Positions 16,493 through 24,440 of a stretch of DNA of 64,000 nt are shown here, one piece after another (positions within the stretch are counted from its first letter, which is position 1; each line of letters begins with the position of its first letter). This stretch comes from a virus. The stretch is from the IMG/VR virus record IMGVR_UViG_3300048580_000526, positions 1 through 64,000 of that record; one strand, given 5' to 3'. A program made the translations under genes and the position numbers. The notes below the pieces were generated by a model. It was not told the DNA's origin. It did no database searches and was given only the letters and a program-made list of their open reading frames with translations.

Positions 16493-16512
16493 AGCCCTTT
16501 AGGGGCTTTTTT
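16491..16512 (+). terminator. Intrinsic terminator after RNase H
   Basis: AAAGCCC, TTTA loop, GGGGCTTTTTT, overlapping the stop codon region. Confidence 0.85.
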
Positions 16513-16920
16513 AATATCCCGAAAATTTTTTAGTTCACTTTAAAGTCAAGACACTCTCTGAAATTTTTATTGAAACAATGGTAGCATTATGTCTGATGTT
16601 TTTATCAGAGATATCTCTCTGAAATTTTTATGAGTATTCTTTTTAATATTTTTTAGAGAGATCTATTCATTAATGTTCTTTTTATTTTTACGGGGAGATA
16701 GTTTTATTTAATTTTCAGCGCGATTATGTTTTTATTTTTACGGGGAGATATAATTTTAAAGTACTCAATTCTGTTTCCCATTATATTGTTTTAATTATAA
16801 GAAGAAGAGTTGTTATTGAAAGGGAGATCACACACTCTACCCTAAGAAAAACATATCGAAAAAAAGTACACAAAATTATCTCTATGTTTTTCCTAAAGTA
16901 AAGTAAATTTTTTGTGTGAA
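16513..16920. ncRNA. Repeat- and hairpin-rich noncoding block
   Basis: No credible gene. Perfect inverted repeats: TCTCTGA 16555-16561 with TCAGAGA 16605-16611; CTCTCT 16615-16620 with AGAGAG 16655-16660; GAAAAACATA 16846-16855 with TATGTTTTTC 16883-16892; ACACAAAA 16868-16875 with TTTTGTGT 16910-16917. The last two interleave, so they form a pseudoknot or two exclusive folds. A 22-nt element ending ACGGGGAGATA occurs exactly twice (16679-16700, 16729-16750). Strand and boundaries unknown. Confidence 0.4.
16679..16750. repeat. Exact 22-nt direct repeat, two copies 50 nt apart
   Basis: Both copies run from a T-rich half into TTACGGGGAGATA (16679-16700 and 16729-16750). The related GGGAGATCACA and GGAGATCACA occur at about 16822 and 17401. 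Confidence 0.85.
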
Positions 16921-17780
16921 GTATTGACTTTTCAACCACTCAAATATCCTAACCAAATTGTTAGATGACGAATTCTTTTATGAATTTCTAACTGGAAGGC
17001 GGGCTACTAATCCTTCCAAGATTCGGTTTCTACCTTCCCTTTACAACGAAGTATTTTACGGGAATAGCCGGTGTCCACGCTTGGCTCGTGATATTATAAC
17101 CAAGATAAATCGGATTTTAAAAAATGCGATTATGCTCCTACGACCTGAGATATTTGACGAAGTGTTTTTTGTTTTAGAATTTAGTAAAGACTAAATCTAA
17201 AATATAGCTTCTATTAAACGCTGACGTTTAATTAACATTCTTCTGGAAAAAATTACTACTCACATGATATTCATTTTAACTGTTTTGTAGGTTTAGATAA
17301 TCACAATAATTTTATTTTATTATTTTTTCATTATTGACTACAAACTAAATGCGAAGCCAAATAATCATCCCATACGGACGGAACTATTAATTCCTTACAT
17401 GGAGATCACATGGATTGCAGGTTGTCAGTGCTGGGACATTGCCTGCTCATTCTTACAATAACCATCAGTTATTGGTCCCCTTTTACACATTTAAGTGATG
17501 GCGGTTTCGGAATATAATTACAATTAAAGTCAATAATTACATTAGATATCCTTGCTAACAGCTACCCTTTAATAGCTTGATAATATCCACCCGTTCTTTC
17601 CAAACGATGTCAATAGCCACACCTCAACATTACGGTCCTGTATTCCGTTAATTGTTTAAATACCAATGCTATTGTGAGTTTTACGCCTGGTGGCAAAAAT
17701 GAGTAGTTAGAATATAGTTAGTGAGCCAATATTCATTTACTATAGATTGACGTCATCTCTGATGTCTATATTAATTTATC
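16921..17780. ncRNA. Candidate large structured RNA
   Basis: About 860 nt with higher GC in places than the surroundings and a succession of perfect stems: TGGAAGG/CCTTCCA (16993/17012), CTTGG/CCAAG (17080/17100), TTTGTAG/CTACAAA (17284/17338) enclosing CAATAAT/ATTATTG (17304/17330), GCAGG/CCTGC (17417/17442) with inner TGTC/GACA, CAATAAC/GTTATTG (17456/17468) with a five-base loop, AGCTA/TAGCT (17560/17573), CGG/CCG with flanking pairs (about 17626-17656), and TATAGA/TCTATA (17741/17765) with inner CATC/GATG. The only open frame (16958-17194) has a TTG start and no protein-like character. Large ornate RNAs such as GOLLD and ROOL occur in phages; I cannot assign this one to a family. Confidence 0.5.
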
Positions 17781-17996
17781 TGTAAATTTGAATTTTTGAC
17801 AAAAAATTTTAACAATTTTAAAAAATAAATACTAAATATTTTAAACAATTGAATTACAAGGAAAAAATTTTATTATGTGGGGGTTTTTCAAAAAAAAGAT
17901 AAATAGATGTGGTAATCAAATGAATATCAATCATTTGAAACTGGACACTGGAGTATCAGCTGTCCCACAACAATATTTATACTGGGGTAACCGAAA
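17781..17996 (+). other. AT-rich leader of the HNH gene
   Basis: Low-complexity A/T run, a TTGACA at 17796 without a convincing -10 box, a GATAAATA at 17898-17905, and a hairpin-prone CTGGACACTGGAG segment at 17941. Ends with GGGGTAAC before the ATG at 17997. Nothing else is evident. Confidence 0.4.
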
Positions 17997-18929
17997 ATGA
18001 ATTATCAATTTATATATGAACAATTAATTAATAAAGCTAAAGAAAGAAATTGGACTAAAAAAACATCAAATTGTTATGTTGAAACCCATCATATAAAACC
18101 AAGAATTTTATTTCCAGAATTGATTGATGATAGCTTTAATTTGGTATGTTTAACAGCAAGAGAGCATTTTATTGCTCATCTTTTATTGGCTAAGATATAT
18201 GGTGGGAGTATGATTTATGCTGCCAATGCTATGATGTATAAAAATAGGAAAAAATATAATAACAAACAATATTCTTGGTTAAAGGAAAAATTTTCAGATT
18301 TGATGAGTGATAAATTTTCTGGTATCTCACAAAGTGAAGAACATATAAATAAAAGAGTTAAAAAGACTAAAGGTAAAAAAAGAACAGATAAATCTAAAAA
18401 ATTATATTCAGAAGCAGCCAAAATAAGATGGAATTCTATGTCAGAAGAAGAACGAAAATTGGAAAATCGTTTTACCCCAGAACAAGTTGATGATATTAGA
18501 AAAAAGAAACAAACTACACACCAAGAAAATTTTCAACCAAGAACATTTGAAGAACTGTATGGTGAAGAAAAAGCAGAACAAATGAAACAAAATTTATCAG
18601 AAAAACATAAAACTAATTGGGAAAATAAAACTGAAGAAGAAAAACAACAACACGCAAATAAAACACGGGAAATTTATAATACTTATTCAGAAGAAAAGAA
18701 ACAATTAATTAGTAAAAAGAAATCTGAAGCAGGTATAAAAATACAACAAAAAATATTTGAACAAAAAATAGATTTATATAAACAAATTGCTAAATTAATA
18801 TTGGAAGGATTCAAAAATAAATATATATCAACAAAATTAGAAGTTTCGAAAAGTTTAGTTTGTTGTGTTAGGCATAAAGAACATAAAATATGGAAATATA
18901 TAGAGGATGAACAAAATGGAAACAGTTAA
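17997..18929 (+). CDS. HNH homing endonuclease
   Basis: 310 residues. The HNH core is near the N-terminus: ETHHIKPR (29-36), then NLVCLTAREHFIAHLLLAKIYG, the pattern of free-standing phage HNH endonucleases. The rest is very Lys/Glu-rich, with repeats such as E(E/K)KAEQMKQNLSEKHKTNWENKTEEEKQ that resemble helical DNA-binding modules, and a C-terminal helix-turn-helix-like ISTKLEVSKSLVCCVRHKE. It would cut DNA and spread its own gene. It lies directly behind the structured noncoding block, raising the question whether both arrived together. Its end overlaps the next gene by 14 nt. Confidence 0.85.
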   Translation: MNYQFIYEQLINKAKERNWTKKTSNCYVETHHIKPRILFPELIDDSFNLVCLTAREHFIAHLLLAKIYGGSMIYAANAMMYKNRKKYNNKQYSWLKEKFSDLMSDKFSGISQSEEHINKRVKKTKGKKRTDKSKKLYSEAAKIRWNSMSEEERKLENRFTPEQVDDIRKKKQTTHQENFQPRTFEELYGEEKAEQMKQNLSEKHKTNWENKTEEEKQQHANKTREIYNTYSEEKKQLISKKKSEAGIKIQQKIFEQKIDLYKQIAKLILEGFKNKYISTKLEVSKSLVCCVRHKEHKIWKYIEDEQNGNS

Positions 18930-19437
18930 ACGAAAAAAATCACCATCAAAATCAAAAGGAAATAGGGGGGAAAGAGAAATTTGTATGTTTCTTTCCGAAA
19001 CATTGGGTGGATCATTTGTTAGAGTCCCAAATAGTGGTGCCTTTATTGGTGGGAAAAATAGTTTTAGAAAAATGTCTTTATCAAATACACAGCAGATATT
19101 ATCAAAGGGTGATATTATCCCGCCAGACAATTTACCAAAATTAGTGATTGAAAGTAAAAATTATAAAGATTTTTCATTTCATCAACTTATTTGTGATGGG
19201 GATTGTAAACAACTTGATGAGTGGATCGAACAAACAGTTTGTGTGTGTGATGATTCTGATGTTTGGTTTACTATTTTTAAAATTAATAATAAATCTACTT
19301 ATATTGTGTTTGATGGTAGATTAGTAGAAAAATTTATTATGCCAACAAATTATGTTAATTATAAAACTTTTATAATAACAGAAATGAAACCATTTGTTAT
19401 TAAAAATAAAGAAAATATTATAACTATTTGTAGTTAA
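18916..19437 (+). CDS. PDDEXK-type nuclease
   Basis: 173 residues from the ATG at 18916, preceded by GAGG. Restriction-like core: GNRGEREICMFLSE, an exposed RVPNSGAF motif, KGDIIPP with the metal-binding Asp, and VIESKNYKD giving the E-x-K. This arrangement matches a family of small nucleases found in T4-like phages and resembles Holliday-junction resolvase and RecB-like folds. DNA substrate unknown; a role in recombination or DNA processing is likely given gp46 and gp47 nearby. Its start lies inside the end of the HNH gene, so the two are co-transcribed. Confidence 0.8.
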   Translation: METVKRKKSPSKSKGNRGEREICMFLSETLGGSFVRVPNSGAFIGGKNSFRKMSLSNTQQILSKGDIIPPDNLPKLVIESKNYKDFSFHQLICDGDCKQLDEWIEQTVCVCDDSDVWFTIFKINNKSTYIVFDGRLVEKFIMPTNYVNYKTFIITEMKPFVIKNKENIITICS

Positions 19438-20627
19438 ATTATTCGTTTAATTGATTGAACCCTATTTGGTGGAAGTCTAAATTCACTTTCACCAAATAAA
19501 TATTCATCTTTTTCTTCTAACTTTACCACACAAGCCAAAATCCCAATATCCTTTATATCCCTATCTTTCATTAACTCTAACGTTTCTTCAATATAGGTAA
19601 ACATTGGGTCTGTGCGGATTTCTGAAAGTGCCAAATAGACCTTATATAGCTTGGCTGTTTCTTCTTTGGACTTCAATTCATGGAGTTGTTTCAAACGATA
19701 CCTTGATTGGAACCTTGAATCTTCATTTGGTTCTTCAACGCCAATCCCTACAGTGCCAGCAATATTTTCATATTTCTGGTCAATTTTTTCAGCTTTAAAC
19801 CAACCTAAAATAGTTTTTGCCGACAATTGCCCATGTTGTATCATCCACACTTCCCTCAAAGCACGACATAAATCTTGGGCAATTTTATAATCGTGGGTGA
19901 ATGAAATACCATTCTGTTCCCCATAATTCCCTAAACCCCTCCTACCTTGTGGTTTTTCAGCCTTGAAACCATCTCTGACGATTTCGCTTGCAAACGCAGT
20001 GGCATGATATAATGTTTCCACTTCATCGTGTTCTGGACGATATTTGTGTGGGTCCAATTCAAATTGTTTCACACGTATCACTGCTGAAATTTTTTCTTTA
20101 ATCTCTTTCAAAATTGGGGATGCCTTTTCAATGACCCCCTTGACTATGACAAGACCCTTGCACAATTCCAACGCAGCCAAATATTCAGGATCGTCGTCAT
20201 TATCGTTAAAACCATACCCTTTAGCTCCATCCTTGACGAATTTCAACCCATCAAAAATTTCCCTATAATCGTCGTGGAAAGGTTGTGTATATTCAAATTT
20301 CCCGATGATATATTGGATAAACGATGGACCATGACGAAGATAATCCTCTAAAGATTTTTTGACTTCAATGATGGGAAAAAATCTTTCAAATTGTCTGACA
20401 AAATATTCCACATTACCAACGCTTGGGCTGATTGAATAATCACTTCCAATCCTTATGAATTGACTAACCAAATCACTCCCAACCCTTTCGTTATTTTTGA
20501 CTAATTCTTGTCCAATAGCCAATTGATTTTCCAGTTCTGAAAGTTGTTTGATTCTGGTTTCAAGATAATGTTTTAATTTTCTTGGACGATTGACGATGGT
20601 TTCGTTTAAAAATTCATATGCTCTCAT
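19434..20627 (-). CDS. ADP-ribosyltransferase-like protein with capsid-targeting-like leader
   Basis: 397 residues. The N-terminal half is helical and unrecognised. The C-terminal half resembles an ART/PARP fold: ETLYHATAFASEIVRDGF with His208, then NGISFTHDYKIA (240-250), and near the end FGESEFRLPP with Glu380 or Glu382, the order expected for an H-S/T-E catalytic triad that binds NAD. The first nine residues, MRAYEFLNE, are close to the start of T4 internal proteins (MKTYQEFIAE) and contain L-N-E, a possible prohead-protease site. T4 packages its Alt ART in this way. Four nt behind the preceding gene, so in the same late operon. ART activity is inferred from a few motifs; other NAD-binding or RNA-2'-phosphotransferase-like functions remain possible. 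Confidence 0.55.
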   Translation of the reverse strand: MRAYEFLNETIVNRPRKLKHYLETRIKQLSELENQLAIGQELVKNNERVGSDLVSQFIRIGSDYSISPSVGNVEYFVRQFERFFPIIEVKKSLEDYLRHGPSFIQYIIGKFEYTQPFHDDYREIFDGLKFVKDGAKGYGFNDNDDDPEYLAALELCKGLVIVKGVIEKASPILKEIKEKISAVIRVKQFELDPHKYRPEHDEVETLYHATAFASEIVRDGFKAEKPQGRRGLGNYGEQNGISFTHDYKIAQDLCRALREVWMIQHGQLSAKTILGWFKAEKIDQKYENIAGTVGIGVEEPNEDSRFQSRYRLKQLHELKSKEETAKLYKVYLALSEIRTDPMFTYIEETLELMKDRDIKDIGILACVVKLEEKDEYLFGESEFRLPPNRVQSIKRII

Positions 20628-20631
20628 TTTA

Positions 20632-21729
20632 TCACCAATATATAGCCTGTTGGAATAACCATTTATAACTGCTCAAGTCTTTTTCAATATTGACTGGAAC
20701 ATAAGGGTCTTTCTTTTTTGAACATTTATCAGTAAAACGTTTTTTAGCTGCGAATTCTGTAGATGGGTCATTGGATTGTTTTCCGCCAAAACCACCATAA
20801 AAATCCTTCCACATACCATTTTTATAAGCATATCCAATTAATTTGTCGCTACCACGTTTTCCAGCATAAGGGTCTGTGAAACGAGCAATTTTAAAAGTCC
20901 ATCCTGAAGTTGGGTCATAATATTCCCCATTTTGTGTTTTCCCTGATGATTTATTTTTATATTTTGAATATTCTTTTTCATCGTCATAAGGATTTGATTT
21001 TGGTTCTTCATAATCAAAATCTTCATAATCTTTGTATTTAAATTCTTCAAAATCTGGTTCATCATATGGATTTGATTTTGGTTTATCAACGAATGGGGTT
21101 AAATCTTCATCTCTGAATGGTTTCAAGGCATCACGAAGAACAATTTTAAAACCATAAACATTATCTTGGATAAAATTTTCCACGACACTTTTGACTTTCC
21201 CTACTAAAACAGTATCGCCAATTTTGAAACGAGTCTTCCCTAAAATATCACTTTGGTGTATTGGAAAAGACCTGCTACCATCTTCAGCGTACACTATATA
21301 CCACAATTTGGAATTTAATTTATTTATAATTCCTGTTTTTTCTTTAGTAGTATAGCTAATAAACACTATTCTGTCACCTTTTTTATATTTGTGATCAATT
21401 GTGTCCTTTTGGTTAGACCTGTTATTTTGAGAACTTGATTGTGTTGACCTTGGTGGTTCTTGATAAGATTGTTTTGGTTCTGGTTTTTTGTATGACCTTC
21501 TCGCAACAGCATCTTCAGCTTGTTTGGCTTTCAAATCACCAAATTCTTTTCTGATTCTATCAAGAACTTTTCCATACATATTTTTCGCAGCGTTAACTTC
21601 ACCTTCCACCCCAGCGTTAATCAACCCTTGAATAGAAACAAGTTTGTCTACCAATTGTTCATAAGTGTTGGCTTCGAATAAATTATACCCTTCTAATAGA
21701 AAAGTGGGGTCAATGTGATAATACTTCAT
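20632..21729 (-). CDS. Hypothetical late protein, possibly capsid-internal
   Basis: 365 residues, not recognised. The start MKYYHIDPTFLLEGYNLFEA contains two (L)-x-E sites that fit prohead-protease cleavage. Residues 20-70 form a helical segment (VEGEVNAAKNMYGKVLDRIRKEF), then a Gln/Ser/Arg-rich linker, a small beta-rich part (YKKGDRIVFISYTTKEKTGII...YAEDGSRSFPIHQSDIL) that could be SH3- or Tudor-like, and an acidic Tyr/Asp-rich region. GATAAATA lies 29 nt upstream. First gene of the pair with the ART-like protein. Confidence 0.7.
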   Translation of the reverse strand: MKYYHIDPTFLLEGYNLFEANTYEQLVDKLVSIQGLINAGVEGEVNAAKNMYGKVLDRIRKEFGDLKAKQAEDAVARRSYKKPEPKQSYQEPPRSTQSSSQNNRSNQKDTIDHKYKKGDRIVFISYTTKEKTGIINKLNSKLWYIVYAEDGSRSFPIHQSDILGKTRFKIGDTVLVGKVKSVVENFIQDNVYGFKIVLRDALKPFRDEDLTPFVDKPKSNPYDEPDFEEFKYKDYEDFDYEEPKSNPYDDEKEYSKYKNKSSGKTQNGEYYDPTSGWTFKIARFTDPYAGKRGSDKLIGYAYKNGMWKDFYGGFGGKQSNDPSTEFAAKKRFTDKCSKKKDPYVPVNIEKDLSSYKWLFQQAIYW

Positions 21730-21756
21730 AATAGAAACTCCAAAAAACAGTTTCTA

Positions 21757-22182
21757 TTATTTATCTTTATCTTCTTCTTTAGCCCTCTTTAAAAATTCAG
21801 CCCGTTCTTTAGCTTCTTTGACCCGCAATTCTTTTTCTTCTTCTTGTCTCAAAATGGCTTCTTCATCTTCTGTATGTTGTTCTACAGTTCCGAACCAAGA
21901 GTTAAAATCTTCAATAGAATACATTTTCCATTGTAAAAGGACAATAGAATCAGTGAGATAGAAGTCATCTTTTTTGCAATACCACCTACCCCCTTCTTCC
22001 CCCAAATCCTTTGTAAATTTTTGTTTAATTTTGTTAGTATTGTTTAACTGTGTGATGAACGAGTCTTGATGCTTTAGGGTCACCTTTAGGTTGTACCCGG
22101 AAAAAATTGCCTTTGCATCCCAATCTGAATGATATTTATTGACTTTTGTGAATTCAACTTCTTCTGTTGCGGTCTTATCCAT
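21757..22182 (-). CDS. Hypothetical protein with charged C-terminus
   Basis: 141 residues from the ATG at 22182, which follows GGAAGGGA. The N-terminal 95 residues look globular (YNLKVTLKHQDSFITQL; WYCKKDDFYLTDSIVLLQWKMYSIEDFNSWF); the last 40 are a Glu/Lys/Arg helix. No family recognised. A promoter-like site (TTGACT, 17 nt, TATTGT) overlaps the inverted repeat just upstream, so expression may be separate from gp46. Confidence 0.65.
   Translation of the reverse strand: MDKTATEEVEFTKVNKYHSDWDAKAIFSGYNLKVTLKHQDSFITQLNNTNKIKQKFTKDLGEEGGRWYCKKDDFYLTDSIVLLQWKMYSIEDFNSWFGTVEQHTEDEEAILRQEEEKELRVKEAKERAEFLKRAKEEDKDK
21758..21765 (-). promoter_or_regulatory. Late promoter box GATAAATA
   Basis: Minus-strand GATAAATA 29 nt before the start at 21729, lying inside the last codons of the upstream gene. 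Confidence 0.6.
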
Positions 22183-22200
22183 ACTATTCCCTTCCAAACT

Positions 22201-22250
22201 AAAAAACTCCCTTGACTTACAATATCAAGGGGGTTCTAAATAGTCAAGGG
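22201..22250 (-). terminator. Terminator hairpin behind gp46 overlapping a promoter-like site
   Basis: On the minus strand CCCTTGACT (22250-22242) pairs perfectly with AGTCAAGGG (22217-22209), followed by a T run (22206-22201). TTGACT in the first arm and TATTGT 17 nt later also look like a promoter for the gene at 22182. Confidence 0.55.
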
Positions 22251-22256
22251 AAATTT

Positions 22257-24425
22257 TTATTCCTGCATAAAAGAAGTAAACGAATTTTCCTTTATAACCT
22301 TTAACACATTACTTGAACGATTCAACAATTCTTCTCGATGGGAAATCAAGAATACGCTTTTGGCACGATCCCTTGAGAACGTTTTCAAAATATCATAAGC
22401 TGTTTCCACCCCGATAGTATCAAGCCCACTATCAAGGATTTCGTCAATAAAAAATAGATTAATATTGGTGTTCATACTTTCCCAAATATCCCTAAACGCC
22501 CAACTCAACCCAAGAATCAAACGATTATGCTCACCACGGGAAAGATTTCCGGCATCATAATCATGCCCAAGGTAGGTAATTTCCACATTCAAATCGTTCA
22601 TAAATTTGACTTCGTGTGGCAACCCTAACTTGGCAATATAATGGTTCAACCGATGATTTAGGAATGCAAGATTTTGGTCGATAATTTTTTTACGAATGAA
22701 CGAGTTCTTGTCTGTCAATAGCTTCAACAATATCGCTTGATGGTCCCTCAACATATACAGGGATTCGAGTCTATCACGATTCACCACCTGAAGTCCATCA
22801 TCTCTTGTCTGGTTGATTTGTTCAATGAATGGATTAATCAACCCAACTTCCCTATCTCGTTCTGAGATCAACTTCTCCAACTTCAACCGATGTTCATATG
22901 CTTCATCAACTGTGTCATAATAGGTTTTACAATTCCCAAATACAATGGCTTTCAATTTTTCAATTTCACCTTCAATCATCCCAACATCGATTTCATTAAC
23001 TTGTTCCAAATATGGGTTAACATCTTTTTCTTCACGTTCCAAATCTTTTTCCAATTGTTCAATTGTGGAACGATGGTTATAAGCATCGTTGATTTTATTG
23101 TAATAGGTTTTTGTATCCCCCAAATCCCCCAAAGCTTTGTTTTTTTCTTCAATGGATTTTTCTAAAATTTCAACTTCATCTTGTTCTTTTTTCAAATCAG
23201 TGGTATGTTTTAAAATATTCCCATTCAATTCTTCAATCAATTCATCCAAAGAACTATCATGAATTTCTTGTCCACAAGTGGGGCAATTATGTTCAACAGC
23301 TTTGGCGAGATTATCTTGTTCTTTCTTTAGTAACGTTTCCAATCTTGTGATATTCTTGTCTTTCTGTTTAAAAGACGTTTCCAAGTGTGAAATTTCAGTT
23401 ACTAACGTTGCTTTTTTGGTTTTGTTTTCATGGGCTGCTAATTCATTTTCAATATTGATATGGGAAAGCTCATCGATGGCTTTTTTATATTCCAAGACCC
23501 TTACAACCTTATCATCATCCCATTTATCCAATTTGGTTTTCAACGCTTTAAACGAAGTCAACTCTTTTTCCAACCCAACGACCAACTTATCATTTTCTAA
23601 TTTTTTAGCTTTATTATCGTGTGCTACCAATTCAGCATCAATATCAACGTGAGACAATTTATCAATTGATAAATTCAAACGCTTGACGTTACTACTATTA
23701 TCAGCATCCCAAACCTTCTTTCTATTTTCCAAGTCAGAGATGATTTTTTCAACTTTTTCGTTGGCTTTAGTGATAGCTTCAATTTTAATTTCTTCTTCTT
23801 TGATATAATCTTTGGTCCCGTCAATACCAAGTGCTTTGTCACCATTCAATAGGGCTTTTAATTTATCTGCTTTTAACGATAGCATTGTAATACCAAGAAG
23901 TTCTTCGATTATTTCTCTTTGATCTTTGGCTGCTAAATTGAGGAATGGTGTTGTATAGGTATTCAGTGCTATAATATGTTTGAATAATGAAGGGGAAAGA
24001 CCTAACACTTTGACGATTTCTGCATTAGTCCACTTTGAGTCACCATGGGATTCATCATTATCTGGTACCAATTGTTCTCTATCACCTACATACCAACGGG
24101 TAAAAGTTGGTTTGCGTCCACGTTCAATACGATAATTTATACCATCTTTTTCAAAATCCAAAATAACTTCCATTTCTTTTGAATTACTTTTGTTGACGAG
24201 ATTATCTTTTTTGATTGGTGTAATTGGCCAAGAAAATAGGGCAAATGATATGGCGTTCACAATCGTGGATTTTCCAGTCCCATTACGGGCAGCATTTGGA
24301 TCACCAATTGCGTCTAAATTTTCACCCATAATGAGGGTTAACCCTGTTGCGTCTAAATCAATTACCTGTGGAACATTACCGACTGAAAGAAAATTTTTAA
24401 TAGTAATTCTTTTTAATTTTAGCAT
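22257..24425 (-). CDS. 46: Recombination endonuclease subunit gp46 (Rad50/SbcC-like)
   Basis: ATPase subunit of the gp46-gp47 complex, which resects double-strand ends for recombination-dependent replication. 722 residues against 560 in T4. Walker A is split by an insert: MGENLDAIGDPNAARNGTGK. Two coiled-coil arms flank a zinc hook NCPTCGQEI near residue 378. Near the C-terminus are the signature LSRGEHNRLILGLSW and Walker B LFFIDEILDSGLD. RBS AAGGAAAC before ATG 24425. It follows gp47 directly, as expected for a co-expressed pair. Confidence 0.95.
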   Translation of the reverse strand: MLKLKRITIKNFLSVGNVPQVIDLDATGLTLIMGENLDAIGDPNAARNGTGKSTIVNAISFALFSWPITPIKKDNLVNKSNSKEMEVILDFEKDGINYRIERGRKPTFTRWYVGDREQLVPDNDESHGDSKWTNAEIVKVLGLSPSLFKHIIALNTYTTPFLNLAAKDQREIIEELLGITMLSLKADKLKALLNGDKALGIDGTKDYIKEEEIKIEAITKANEKVEKIISDLENRKKVWDADNSSNVKRLNLSIDKLSHVDIDAELVAHDNKAKKLENDKLVVGLEKELTSFKALKTKLDKWDDDKVVRVLEYKKAIDELSHINIENELAAHENKTKKATLVTEISHLETSFKQKDKNITRLETLLKKEQDNLAKAVEHNCPTCGQEIHDSSLDELIEELNGNILKHTTDLKKEQDEVEILEKSIEEKNKALGDLGDTKTYYNKINDAYNHRSTIEQLEKDLEREEKDVNPYLEQVNEIDVGMIEGEIEKLKAIVFGNCKTYYDTVDEAYEHRLKLEKLISERDREVGLINPFIEQINQTRDDGLQVVNRDRLESLYMLRDHQAILLKLLTDKNSFIRKKIIDQNLAFLNHRLNHYIAKLGLPHEVKFMNDLNVEITYLGHDYDAGNLSRGEHNRLILGLSWAFRDIWESMNTNINLFFIDEILDSGLDTIGVETAYDILKTFSRDRAKSVFLISHREELLNRSSNVLKVIKENSFTSFMQE

Positions 24426-24440
24426 TATCGTTTCCTTATT

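Noticed and set aside
16958-17194. 78-codon open frame in the gene-free region
   Set aside because: It has a TTG start, no ribosome-binding site and overlaps several perfect stems; the product resembles nothing known.
16513-17996. tRNA or tmRNA genes
   Set aside because: No T-arm signature (GGTTCRANNCC) with a matching acceptor stem was found, although structure is abundant.
16513-17996. Group I intron with an HNH endonuclease
   Set aside because: GACTAAA and AAATATAGC at 17187-17210 weakly recall the R and S elements, but they do not form a proper P7 and there is no split gene on the two sides.
17600-18929. HEARO/IscB-type RNA-guided system
   Set aside because: The downstream protein has an HNH motif only; there is no RuvC motif or IscB N-terminal domain.
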